A stretch of DNA of 64,000 nucleotides. Source: Betaproteobacteria bacterium. Lineage in GTDB: Bacteria > Pseudomonadota > Gammaproteobacteria > Burkholderiales > Casimicrobiaceae. Location: positions 124,001 to 188,000 of the forward strand of contig BOKS01000004.1 of the NCBI GenBank assembly GCA_016861105.1. Reading direction: 5' to 3'. Position numbers and translations under genes: made by a program. The notes below the pieces were generated by a model. It ran no database searches, was not told the DNA's origin, and saw only the letters and a program-made list of their open reading frames with translations. Position 1 is the first letter of the stretch, and each line of letters starts with the position of its first letter. Positions 32,629 through 40,391 of this stretch are shown in pieces.

Positions 32629-32931
32629 ATGTTCGTCGTGACCGTCGTGTTCGAGCCGCTTCCCGGGCACGCGGCCGAGTTCCGCGCGGCCATGATCGCC
32701 AATGCGCGGGCGTCCCGCGAGCGCGAGCCGGGCTGCCGGCAGTTCGACGTCTGCAGCGAGCCGCAGCGCGGGACCGTCTTCCTCTACGAGGTCTACGACG
32801 ATCGCCCGGCGTTCGACGCGCACCTGGCGAGCGAGCACTTCCGCGCGTTCGACGCGGCGACGCGCGGCTGGGTGGCATCGAAGACCGTCGCCTGCTACGA
32901 GCGCGTCGATCCCGATGCCGGCGCGGATTGA
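32629..32931 (+). CDS. Antibiotic-biosynthesis-monooxygenase (ABM) domain protein, paralogue A
   Basis: The 100-residue protein MFVVTVVFEPLPGHAAEFRAAM... has the ABM ferredoxin-like fold: EREPGCRQFDVCSEPQRGTVFLYEVYDDRPAFDAHLASEHF. This is close to YgiN/LsrG-like proteins, which in sugar operons act as isomerases or oxygenases of quinones or sugar phosphates. A paralogue at 46078 shares 71 of the first 95 positions by my count. It lies between the TRAP genes and otnK, 43 bp after dctM, so co-transcription is likely. Confidence 0.85.
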   Translation: MFVVTVVFEPLPGHAAEFRAAMIANARASREREPGCRQFDVCSEPQRGTVFLYEVYDDRPAFDAHLASEHFRAFDAATRGWVASKTVACYERVDPDAGAD

Positions 32932-32964
32932 CGGGCGCTGCGCCGCCCCGCATCCTTGCGCGCC

Positions 32965-34239
32965 ATGACCACGCCGCTGCTGCTCGGCGCCATCGCCGAC
33001 GACTTCACGGGCGCCACCGACCTCGCCAGCATGCTGGTGCGCGCCGGCATGCGCACCGTCCAGACGATCGGCATCCCGTCGCGCCCGCTCGACGACGCGT
33101 CCGATGCGGTCGTCGTGGCGCTCAAGTCGCGCACGATCCCCGCCGCCGACGCGGTCGCGCAGTCGCTCGCCGCGCTCGGCTGGCTGCGCGCGCAGGGCGC
33201 CCGCCAGATCTACTTCAAGTATTGCTCGACGTTCGACTCCACCGACGCGGGCAACATCGGGCCCGTGGCCGACGCTCTGCTCGACGCGCTGGGCGCGACG
33301 TTCACCATCGCCTGCCCCGCGTTCCCGACGAACCGCCGCACGGTCTACCTCGGCCACCTGTTCGTCGGCGATGCCCTGCTCTCCGACTCGCCGATGCGCG
33401 ACCACCCGCTGACGCCGATGCGCGACGCGAACCTGGTGCGGGTGCTCGCCCGGCAGACGCCGCGCCGCGTGGGGCTGGTGGCGCACGACACCGTCGCGCG
33501 CGGCGCGGGCGCGCTCCGCGCCGAGTTCGCCCGGCTCGCCGGCGACGGCGTCGCGCACGCGGTCGTCGACGCGATCGACGACGACGACCTGATGGCCATC
33601 GGCGCGGCGTGCCGCGACCTCGCGCTCGTCACCGCAGGTTCGGGCGTCGCGCTCGGCCTGCCGCAGAACTTCCGTGCCGCGGGACAGTTGCCGCTGCGCC
33701 GAGACGCCGCGCAGCTGCCGTCGGTGCCCGGGGCCGCGGCGGTGCTGGCCGGATCGTGCTCGGCGGCGACGCGGCGGCAGGTCGACGCGATGCGACGGAC
33801 GCACACGGCCGTGCCGCTGGATCCGCTCGCAGCCGGATCGCCGGAGGCCCTCGCGGACGCCGCCTTCGGGCAGGTCGCCGCGGACCTCGCGGCCTCCCGG
33901 CCCTTCCTGGTCTACTCCACGGCGGAGCCGGAGGCGGTCGCGCGCGTGCAGGACGCGCTCGGCCGCGAGCAGGCGGCCGCGCGCGTCGAGGCCGCGTTCG
34001 GCGCGCTCGCGCGGCGGCTGGTCGATCGCGGCGTGCGCAAGCTGGTGGTCGCGGGCGGCGAGACCGCGGGCGCGGTGGTCCAGGCGCTGGGCGTCGAGTC
34101 GCTCGCGATCGGGCCCGCGATCGATCCGGGCGTGCCGTGGACCACCGCCCGCGGGCGCACCACGCTCGCCCTGGCGCTCAAGTCGGGCAACTTCGGCAGC
34201 GACGACTTCTTCGCGAAGTCGCTCGCGATGCTGCGGTGA
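32965..34239 (+). CDS. otnK: Four-carbon acid sugar kinase (3-oxo-tetronate kinase-like)
   Basis: The 424-residue DUF1537-type kinase begins LLLGAIADDFTGATDLASML (ADDFTGATD at 11-19, substrate-binding domain) and ends with the nucleotide-binding domain containing VVAGGETAGAVVQALGV. The N-terminus is nearly the textbook OtnK sequence. Known OtnK enzymes phosphorylate 3-oxo-tetronates at the 4-hydroxyl; related OiaK enzymes act on 3-oxo-isoapionate. The otnC-like partner follows after 37 bp. The start at 32965 is favoured over one three codons upstream. Confidence 0.87.
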   Translation: MTTPLLLGAIADDFTGATDLASMLVRAGMRTVQTIGIPSRPLDDASDAVVVALKSRTIPAADAVAQSLAALGWLRAQGARQIYFKYCSTFDSTDAGNIGPVADALLDALGATFTIACPAFPTNRRTVYLGHLFVGDALLSDSPMRDHPLTPMRDANLVRVLARQTPRRVGLVAHDTVARGAGALRAEFARLAGDGVAHAVVDAIDDDDLMAIGAACRDLALVTAGSGVALGLPQNFRAAGQLPLRRDAAQLPSVPGAAAVLAGSCSAATRRQVDAMRRTHTAVPLDPLAAGSPEALADAAFGQVAADLAASRPFLVYSTAEPEAVARVQDALGREQAAARVEAAFGALARRLVDRGVRKLVVAGGETAGAVVQALGVESLAIGPAIDPGVPWTTARGRTTLALALKSGNFGSDDFFAKSLAMLR

Positions 34240-34276
34240 CGAGCCCGCGCGCGCGGCGGGACCGGGCCGGGCCGGC

Positions 34277-34909
34277 GTGAGCGACGCCGCGCATCGCGAG
34301 GCGCTGTGCGCGCTCGGCCGCTCGCTCTTCGCGCGCGGGCTGACGCACGGCAGCACGGGCAACCTCTCCGTGCGCACCGCGGACGGCTTCCTGATGACGC
34401 CGACCGGTTCGTCGCTGGGTGCACTCGACCCGGCGCGGCTCGCGCGGCTGGATCGCAGCGGCGCGCACGTCGGCGGTGAACCACCGACGAAGGAGGCGCT
34501 GCTGCACCTCGCGATGTACCGGGAGCGTCCGCGCGACGCGGCCGTCGTGCACCTGCACGCGACGCACTCGGTCGCGGTGTCGGTGCTCGCCGACGTGGAC
34601 CCCGCCGACGTGCTGCCTCCGCTCACGGCGTACTACGCGATGCGCATCGGCACGCTGCCGCTGCTCCCGTACTTCGCGCCGGGCGATGCGCAGCTCGCCG
34701 ACGCCGTGGCGGCGTCGGCCGGCCGCCACCACGCGCTGCTGCTCGCCAACCACGGACCGGTCGTGTCGGGGACATCGCTCGCGGCGGCGGCCGACGCGAT
34801 CGAGGAGCTCGAGGCGACCGCGAAGCTCTGGCTGACGGTGCGCCACGAGCGCGTGCGGCTGCTGACGGCGGAGCAGAAGGACGACCTGGCGCGGCGGTTT
34901 CCGCGCTGA
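34277..34909 (+). CDS. otnC: Class II aldolase/decarboxylase (3-oxo-tetronate 4-phosphate decarboxylase-like)
   Basis: The GTG at 34277 gives 210 residues of the class II aldolase/adducin family. Visible features are the phosphate loop THGSTGNLSVR, the catalytic glutamate in PTKEALLH (Glu73), zinc-binding histidines 92 and 94 in VHLHATHS and a third histidine in LLLANHGPVVSG. OtnC decarboxylates 3-oxo-tetronate 4-phosphate to dihydroxyacetone phosphate, completing the route started by OtnK. It is the last gene of the operon; only 3 bp separate it from the convergent GntR gene, with no terminator visible. Confidence 0.85.
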   Translation: MSDAAHREALCALGRSLFARGLTHGSTGNLSVRTADGFLMTPTGSSLGALDPARLARLDRSGAHVGGEPPTKEALLHLAMYRERPRDAAVVHLHATHSVAVSVLADVDPADVLPPLTAYYAMRIGTLPLLPYFAPGDAQLADAVAASAGRHHALLLANHGPVVSGTSLAAAADAIEELEATAKLWLTVRHERVRLLTAEQKDDLARRFPR

Positions 34910-34912
34910 GGG

Positions 34913-35674
34913 TCAGCGGCTCGCCGTGGTGCGCCGGCCCGCTGGACGCGCGGGCGCGCCCGCCGTCTTCCAGTAGTACTGCTCGACCGCGCCCAGATGC
35001 GCCTGCATCGCGGCCTCCGCCGCGTCCGGATCGCGCGCGGCGATCGCCTCGAACACCCGCTCGTGGAAGGCGTAGGCGGAGCGCAGCGCGCCCGGCTGCA
35101 TCAGCGAGATCGTCCGCTGCTGCGTGAGCCAGCCCACGGTCGCCTGGTGCAGCGACGGGAAGATCGGATTGCCGGCGCACAGCGCGATCTCGTAGTGGAA
35201 CTCGACGTCGGTCCGCTCGAAGGCGGCCGGGTCGCCGAGCGCCGCCTTGTTCGCCGCGAGGCGCGAGCGCAGCCGCGCGATGTCCTCGGGTGCCGCGTGC
35301 TGCGCGACGTAGCGCGCCAGCGCGCACTCGAAGAAGCGCCGCGCCTGCTGCAGGTCGCGCACGCCCTCCGGCGTCGCCAGGATCAGCCGCACCGCGCCGG
35401 ACACGCCGTCGACGACCGCGTCGATCGTCGGCCGCGACACGCGCGTGCGCTCGCCCGCGCCGATGCGCACGAGTCCCTTGCGCTGCAGCGCGAGCAGCGC
35501 CTCGCGCACGGCGGGGCGCCCTACGCCGAAACGCTGCATGAGGTCGCGCTCGGAAGGGACCGCGTCGCCGACCTTGAGGCGCCCGGTCGTGATGTCGTCC
35601 TCCAGCCGCCGCTCGACTTCCTCGTAGATCCGCTGCCGCCTGATCGGCGCCGTCGCGGCGGGACGCATGCTCAT
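34913..35674 (-). CDS. GntR family regulator, FCD subgroup
   Basis: The 253-residue protein starts at 35674 behind aaggagcccaagg. The winged helix includes IYEEVERRLEDDITTGRLKVGDAVPSERDLMQRFGVGRPAVREALLALQRKGLV, and the FCD domain has DVEFHYEIALCAGNPIF and FHERVFEAIAARDPDAAEAAMQAHLGAVEQY. This is the layout of sugar-acid-responsive regulators such as UxuR/ExuR and DgoR. It is the last gene of the minus-strand operon; its start overlaps the aldo/keto reductase stop by four bases. Confidence 0.92.
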   Translation of the reverse strand: MSMRPAATAPIRRQRIYEEVERRLEDDITTGRLKVGDAVPSERDLMQRFGVGRPAVREALLALQRKGLVRIGAGERTRVSRPTIDAVVDGVSGAVRLILATPEGVRDLQQARRFFECALARYVAQHAAPEDIARLRSRLAANKAALGDPAAFERTDVEFHYEIALCAGNPIFPSLHQATVGWLTQQRTISLMQPGALRSAYAFHERVFEAIAARDPDAAEAAMQAHLGAVEQYYWKTAGAPARPAGRRTTASR

Positions 35675-36705
35675 CCTTGGGCTCCTTGCGTGAACACGGC
35701 GGCGGGCGCGACGAACCCTGCCGACACGGCGTCGCGCCAGAACGCGGCCGGGATCGGCGTGCGATGCCAGTCGAGGATCTGCGCCTGCTCCGCGGCGCTC
35801 CTCGGTCCGGGGATCACGCTCGCCACGACGGGGCAGGTGAGGGCGAACGCCAGCGCCGCGGCGGGGAGCGGAACGCCGTGCTCGGCGGCGAGCCGCTCGA
35901 GCGCGCGCGCCCGCAGGACGACGTCGTCCGGCGCCGTCGCGTAATGATAGGCCGCGCCCGGAACGGCGGGGGCGGCGAGGATCCCCGAGTTGAACGGCCC
36001 GCCGGCGACGAGCGCGACGCCGCGTGCGGCGCACAGCGGCACGACCTCGTCGCATGCCGTCTGGTCGAGCAGCGTGAGGCGGCCCGCCAGCAGCACGCAG
36101 TCGAGGTCGGCGTCGCGCAGCAGGCGCGCCGTCGTCGGCGCCTCGTTCATGCCCGCGCCGATCGCCCGCGTCACGCCCTGCGCGCGCAGGTCGTGCAGCG
36201 CGCGCAGGGCACCGTCCAGCGCGGTCCTGTAGTGGTCCTCGAAGGCGTCCGGGTCCTTGTGGATGAACGTGTCGAGGTCGTGCACGAGCAGCACGTCGAA
36301 GCGCGGAATGCCGGTCCGCAGCATCGACTGCTCGACGGAGCGCATGGCGCCGTCGTAGCCGTAGTCGAAGTCGGCATCGAACGGCAGGCCGCCGGCGCGC
36401 CACCCGGGCGAACGGCGTTGCGCATCGAACGGGCGCAGCACACGGCCGACCTTCGTCGAGATCACGTACGCGTCGCGCGGTCGGTCGCGCAGCAGCGCGC
36501 CCACGCGCAGCTCGCTGCGGCCGTAGCCGTAGAACGGCGACGTGTCGAAGTAGCGGATGCCGCCGTCCCACGCGGCGTCCAGCGCGCCCATCGCGTCGGC
36601 CTGGGGCACGGCGCCGCGGAAGCCCCCCAGCGGCGCGGCGCCGAACCCGAGCTCCGTGACGTGGACCGCCGTGCGCCCGAGCCGGCGTCGCGCGATCGCC
36701 GTCAT
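35671..36705 (-). CDS. Aldo/keto reductase (D-threo-aldose 1-dehydrogenase-like)
   Basis: The 344-residue TIM-barrel AKR has the catalytic tetrad motifs YFDTSPFYGYGRSE (Asp, Tyr), ISTKVGR (Lys) and VLLVHDLD (His). It also has the VLRPFDAQRRSPGW insertion typical of the D-threo-aldose 1-dehydrogenase / L-fucose dehydrogenase / pyridoxal dehydrogenase branch. These oxidise aldoses to lactones with NAD(P). Overlaps of 4 bp on both sides show tight coupling with the lactonase-like protein and the GntR regulator, a natural order of sugar to lactone to acid. Confidence 0.88.
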   Translation of the reverse strand: MTAIARRRLGRTAVHVTELGFGAAPLGGFRGAVPQADAMGALDAAWDGGIRYFDTSPFYGYGRSELRVGALLRDRPRDAYVISTKVGRVLRPFDAQRRSPGWRAGGLPFDADFDYGYDGAMRSVEQSMLRTGIPRFDVLLVHDLDTFIHKDPDAFEDHYRTALDGALRALHDLRAQGVTRAIGAGMNEAPTTARLLRDADLDCVLLAGRLTLLDQTACDEVVPLCAARGVALVAGGPFNSGILAAPAVPGAAYHYATAPDDVVLRARALERLAAEHGVPLPAAALAFALTCPVVASVIPGPRSAAEQAQILDWHRTPIPAAFWRDAVSAGFVAPAAVFTQGAQG

Positions 36706-38405
36706 GCGCCGGTCCACGCCGCGGCGAGCCGCTCGGTCCAGCCTGCGATCGCGCTGCCGGCCGGCAGCGTCGCGATCCCGTAGCCCGCGACCGGCTGGCC
36801 GACGCGCCGGCTCGCCCACCGCGTCGCCGCGAGGTGCAGCGCCGGGCGCGACGTGCCGAGCCGGCGGGCGCGGCCCGAGAGCTCCACCAGCCACAGCGTG
36901 CCGTCGACCACGAAGGCCGCGCCGCGTGCCGGATCGAGCCCCAGCAGGACGAGTGGCCGGCCCTGCGCGGAGGCGAGCGCTGCGAACACCGACGACGCCC
37001 GCGTGGCCCGAAGCGGCGTACCGTCCGCGAGCAGGCCGCGCGCGCCCGCGGCCTCGAAGGCGCAGAACGTGTCGATGCGCCGCGCGCCCGCGACCGCGAT
37101 CGCGCACGCGAGCCACGCGGCGGCGATTGCCTCGTGCTGGCGCGGGTCGACGTCGTCGGGTGCGGGAAGACCCGTGCGCGGGACGAGCCGCCGCCGCAGC
37201 GAGCACGGGCCGGCGTCGATCGGGCGGCCGCCCGCCACGCGCCGCGCGCGGGCGAACACGTCGTCGAGCGCGGCGAGCGTCTCGACGAGCGAGCGGTCGT
37301 CGCGCGCGTGCACCGTCGGGCAGAGCGCGAACGTCGCGCGCCGCGCCCACGCCGGCACGCCGTTGCGGTTGAGCATGACGAAGTCGGAGAACGTGCCGCC
37401 CGCGGCCGTCGCATCGCGGAGGTCGCGCACCAGCGCCTGCGCGGCCTCGTCGCCGACGCCGTACAGCGCGATGCGGGCAGGCGCCTGTGCCGCGAACGCC
37501 GGCGCGTGTCCCGCCGCCGCGCCGATCGCCTCGACCGTCAGCCCGGCGCCGATGGCGCGGGCGAAAGCGCCGGCGCGCGCGGCGTCGGCGGCCGTCCCGT
37601 CGGCGCGGTGCGTGACGCCGCTCGCACCCAGTGCCGCGCACGCGCGCGCAGCCGCACCCTCCGGCACGCGGCCGGGCGCGGTGGCCACGCCGAGCGCTGG
37701 GACGCGACCCCGCCGGGGACCCGGCCGCGGTGCGGCGCCGCGGCCGACGTGATCCACGCGCAGCGCGACGCGCTGCTCCACGGTCGCGCCGTCGGCGATG
37801 CGATAGGGCACCGGGAGCGCGAGCTCGCGGTTGTAGAGCTTGAAGGTCGGGTCGAGCCAGTTGCGCTGGTCCTCCATCTCGAAAGTGTCGCCGTCGAACG
37901 CGAGCGAGAGCTTCGTGCCGTCGCGGGTCGCGAGCTCGAGCGTCGCCACGTCGAGCAACGGCTGGTGCGGCGCGACGTCGACCGGCAGTCGGCCGCGCGA
38001 CGTCCGGCCGCCGGCGCGATGCCTGACCGCGAAGCGCGCGCCGGCGCAGGTGGCGCACGGCAGCAGCACGACCAGGCCCGCCCGGTTGACGTCGACGTCC
38101 CCGAGCGCCGTCAGGCGAGCGTGCGCGTCGAGGCCGCCGGCCGTGGCGGCGACGCGGAACGACCACGCGAGCTCGCCCGCACCCACTGCGGTGACGCCGC
38201 GCAGCGTGAGCGCGCCGTCGCGGCGATCGATGCGCAGCCGGAGCGGATCGGGCGTGCGCCAGTCCCGGTCGCGGACGACCAGCGCGATCGCGCGTACCAC
38301 TTCGCGGCGACCGACGCGAAGCCAGCGCACGCCGCTGCCGTAGCGCTCGGCCGCGACGCGTCCGAGGCGGACCGGCGTGCCCCAGCGGCCGTGCGGTGCG
38401 GTCAT
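36702..38405 (-). CDS. D-apionate lactonase-like protein (ApnL family)
   Basis: The 567-residue protein has an N-terminal beta-rich part with FEMEDQRNWLDPTFKLYNREL, a motif I associate with ApnL, the D-apionate lactonase. A barrel-like middle follows (ASGVTHRADGTAADAARAGA, then SDFVMLNRNGVPAWARRATFALCPTVHARDDRSLVETLAAL) and a beta C-terminal domain. The three-part layout and length fit ApnL. ApnL opens D-apiono-lactone to D-apionate. Neighbours (aldose dehydrogenases, aldolase, kinase) support a lactonase role, but I cannot confirm the family by search. The Ala-rich stretches look like local composition bias. Confidence 0.6.
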   Translation of the reverse strand: MTAPHGRWGTPVRLGRVAAERYGSGVRWLRVGRREVVRAIALVVRDRDWRTPDPLRLRIDRRDGALTLRGVTAVGAGELAWSFRVAATAGGLDAHARLTALGDVDVNRAGLVVLLPCATCAGARFAVRHRAGGRTSRGRLPVDVAPHQPLLDVATLELATRDGTKLSLAFDGDTFEMEDQRNWLDPTFKLYNRELALPVPYRIADGATVEQRVALRVDHVGRGAAPRPGPRRGRVPALGVATAPGRVPEGAAARACAALGASGVTHRADGTAADAARAGAFARAIGAGLTVEAIGAAAGHAPAFAAQAPARIALYGVGDEAAQALVRDLRDATAAGGTFSDFVMLNRNGVPAWARRATFALCPTVHARDDRSLVETLAALDDVFARARRVAGGRPIDAGPCSLRRRLVPRTGLPAPDDVDPRQHEAIAAAWLACAIAVAGARRIDTFCAFEAAGARGLLADGTPLRATRASSVFAALASAQGRPLVLLGLDPARGAAFVVDGTLWLVELSGRARRLGTSRPALHLAATRWASRRVGQPVAGYGIATLPAGSAIAGWTERLAAAWTGA

Positions 38406-39445
38406 CGCGCTGCGTCCCGCCGGGCCGCGAGCTTCGCGATGAAGCCGGCGTCCGCCAGGACCTCGCGATTGACGACGTGCTGCGGTACGCGGCCCGCGGC
38501 CACGTCGCGCACCGGCGCGATGCACCCGTCGCCGATCGCCGCGAAGCACTGGTCGGTCCACGACAGCGCGTGCGGCGCGAGGATCACGTTCGGCAGTTGC
38601 AGGATGCGCGCGCCGGCGGGCGGCGGCTCGGGATCGAGCACGTCGAGGCCCGCGCCCGCGAGCCGCCCCTCCTCGAGCGCGTCCTCGAGCGCCTGCTGGT
38701 CCACGATCGGGCCGCGCGCGGTGTTGACGAGGAACGCGCCGCGCTTCATGGCCGCAAGCCGCTCGGCGTTGACGAGGTGCCGCGTCGCCGGCGTGAGCGG
38801 GCAGTGCACGCACAGGAAGTCCGCGTCGCGGAACACGGCGTCGAGGTCGACCAGCGCGACGCCCAGCGACGCGGCAACCGCGGGGTCCGCGTACGGATCG
38901 TGCGCGATGGGGCGCATCCCGAACGGCGCGGCGAGCCGGAACATCTCGCGCGCGATGTTGCCGAGCCCGAGGCTCGCCAGCACGCGGCCCTCGAGGCCCA
39001 CGCCCATGTGGTCGGTGCGCCGCGCGAAGCCGGCCGGTCCCTCGCGCGTCAGCCGGTCCTTGACGAGCAGCTTGCCGGCGAGGGCCAACACCATCGTGAG
39101 CGCGGCGACCGCCACCGGTCGCCGCACCGCGTCGGGCGTGATCGTCAGCGCCACACCGGCGGCGGTGCACGCCGCGACGTCGACCTTGTCGTAGCCGACG
39201 CCGAAGCGCGCCACGAGCGCGAGCCGGCTCGACGCGGGCAGGGCGCTCGCCGGGAGCGCGTCGCCGGCGAGGATCAGCGCGTCCAGCGCCGCGACGTCCG
39301 CGTGCGCGAGCGCCGCCCCGTTGCGAAGGTGCACGATCTCGAGCGACCGGTCCTGCACGAGCGGGGCGAGGTCGAAGCCGGGGAAGTTCCAGCGGCCGTC
39401 CGGGCGGTGGAACGCCGCGCTGACGCCGACGCGGAACGCGCTCAC
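38402..39445 (-). CDS. D-isomer-specific 2-hydroxyacid dehydrogenase
   Basis: The 347-residue protein starts with GTG at 39445, overlapping the aldolase stop. It has the NAD-binding loop ASLGLGNIAREMFRLAAPFGM, the catalytic arginine in LVNTARGPIVD, the glutamate in GLDVLDPEPPPAG and the histidine in VILAPHALSWT. Family members reduce or oxidise 2-keto/2-hydroxy acids (glyoxylate, hydroxypyruvate, phosphoglycerate). In this operon it would follow the HpcH aldolase, reducing a 2-keto acid product such as pyruvate-type or tartronate-type compounds. Confidence 0.88.
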   Translation of the reverse strand: MSAFRVGVSAAFHRPDGRWNFPGFDLAPLVQDRSLEIVHLRNGAALAHADVAALDALILAGDALPASALPASSRLALVARFGVGYDKVDVAACTAAGVALTITPDAVRRPVAVAALTMVLALAGKLLVKDRLTREGPAGFARRTDHMGVGLEGRVLASLGLGNIAREMFRLAAPFGMRPIAHDPYADPAVAASLGVALVDLDAVFRDADFLCVHCPLTPATRHLVNAERLAAMKRGAFLVNTARGPIVDQQALEDALEEGRLAGAGLDVLDPEPPPAGARILQLPNVILAPHALSWTDQCFAAIGDGCIAPVRDVAAGRVPQHVVNREVLADAGFIAKLAARRDAAR

Positions 39446-40233
39446 GACGCGTTCCCGAGCCTGGCGCGCAGGTCGGCGATGCCGCGCGAAAGCGCGGCCT
39501 GGAACGTCTGCGTGTCGGTGCCGAGCGCGAGGCAATCGTAGCCGGCGGCGGCGAGCGCCGCGCATTCGTCGGCGGTGGGCGCGACCCGGCCGGTGCGGAT
39601 GCCGGCGCGGCGCGAGGCTTCGATCACGCGCGCGATGGCGGAGGTGAACGCGGGCGTGTCGAAGCGACCGGGCTCGCCGAGCGCGCAGGACAGGTCCACG
39701 TGCCCCACCCACAGGCAGTCGACGCCCGGCGTGGCGGCGATCGCCTCGGCGTCGTCGACGCCCTCGCGCGACTCGATCTGCAGGAACACCGCCAGCGCGT
39801 CGTTCGCCGCACGGAGCTTGTCGGCGATCGGGCCCGCGCGATAGCGGTCGTGCATCTGCACCGAGCCGACGCCGCGCCGCCCGTCCGGCGGATACTTGAG
39901 CGCGTCGACGATGGCCCGCGCCTGCGCGGCCGAATGCACGAGTGGCGCCATCACGCCGTCGGCGCCCACGTCGCAGGCGCGCGACAGGTCCTTCGCGTCG
40001 TGCGACGGCACGCGCAGGACCGCGAAGACGCCGGCGGCGCGGCAGGCGAGCACGATCGCCTTCGCGCGCTCGTAGGTGAAGCCGCTGTGCTCGAGGTCGA
40101 GCACCAGGAAGTCGGCGCCCGCGTTGCGCGCGAGGTAGCCGATGCCGGGGGTGGCGAACTCAAACACGAAGTGGCCGATGGCGATGCGCGGCTCGGCGAG
40201 GCGGGCGCGCAGACTGCCGGGGACGGGCGGCAC
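39442..40233 (-). CDS. HpcH/HpaI family 2-keto-acid aldolase
   Basis: The GTG at 40233 gives 263 residues. TIM-barrel class II aldolase motifs are visible: IAIGHFVFEFATPGIGYLARNAGADFLVLDLEHSGF, the QIESREGVDD glutamate metal ligand, and VDCLWVGHVDLSCALG with the second ligand aspartate. The family cleaves 2-keto-3-deoxy acids or 4-hydroxy-2-keto acids to pyruvate (or hydroxypyruvate) plus an aldehyde. First gene of the five-gene minus-strand operon that ends at 34913, every junction overlapping by four bases. Confidence 0.88.
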   Translation of the reverse strand: MPPVPGSLRARLAEPRIAIGHFVFEFATPGIGYLARNAGADFLVLDLEHSGFTYERAKAIVLACRAAGVFAVLRVPSHDAKDLSRACDVGADGVMAPLVHSAAQARAIVDALKYPPDGRRGVGSVQMHDRYRAGPIADKLRAANDALAVFLQIESREGVDDAEAIAATPGVDCLWVGHVDLSCALGEPGRFDTPAFTSAIARVIEASRRAGIRTGRVAPTADECAALAAAGYDCLALGTDTQTFQAALSRGIADLRARLGNAS

Positions 40234-40391
40234 GGGTCGGTTTCCGAAGGGTCGCGGGAGGTGGGCGGGGGGCGGGTTGTGCGGACGCCAACTGGTATGA
40301 TAGGTTGACAAGTACGCCAGGTGAAGCCCGCGCCGGCCACAACAACCCCGTCCGGCCGGGGACTGGCGGTCCACCCGTGGAAGGAGGAGCC
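40234..40391. promoter_or_regulatory. Divergent promoter region between the aldolase operon and the ABC importer operon
   Basis: These 158 bp separate two outward-facing operons. The AT-rich island at 40290-40311 contains TATGAT (40296-40301) and TTGACA (40305-40310), but no pair has proper spacing on either strand. A TGGTAT half-site resembles half of a GntR palindrome. A strong ribosome-binding site (aaggaggagc) precedes the ABC gene. Confidence 0.4.

Noticed and set aside
40290..40318. GntR operator in the divergent promoter region
   Set aside because: Only a half-site-like TGGTAT is present; a full palindrome with matching arms was not found.
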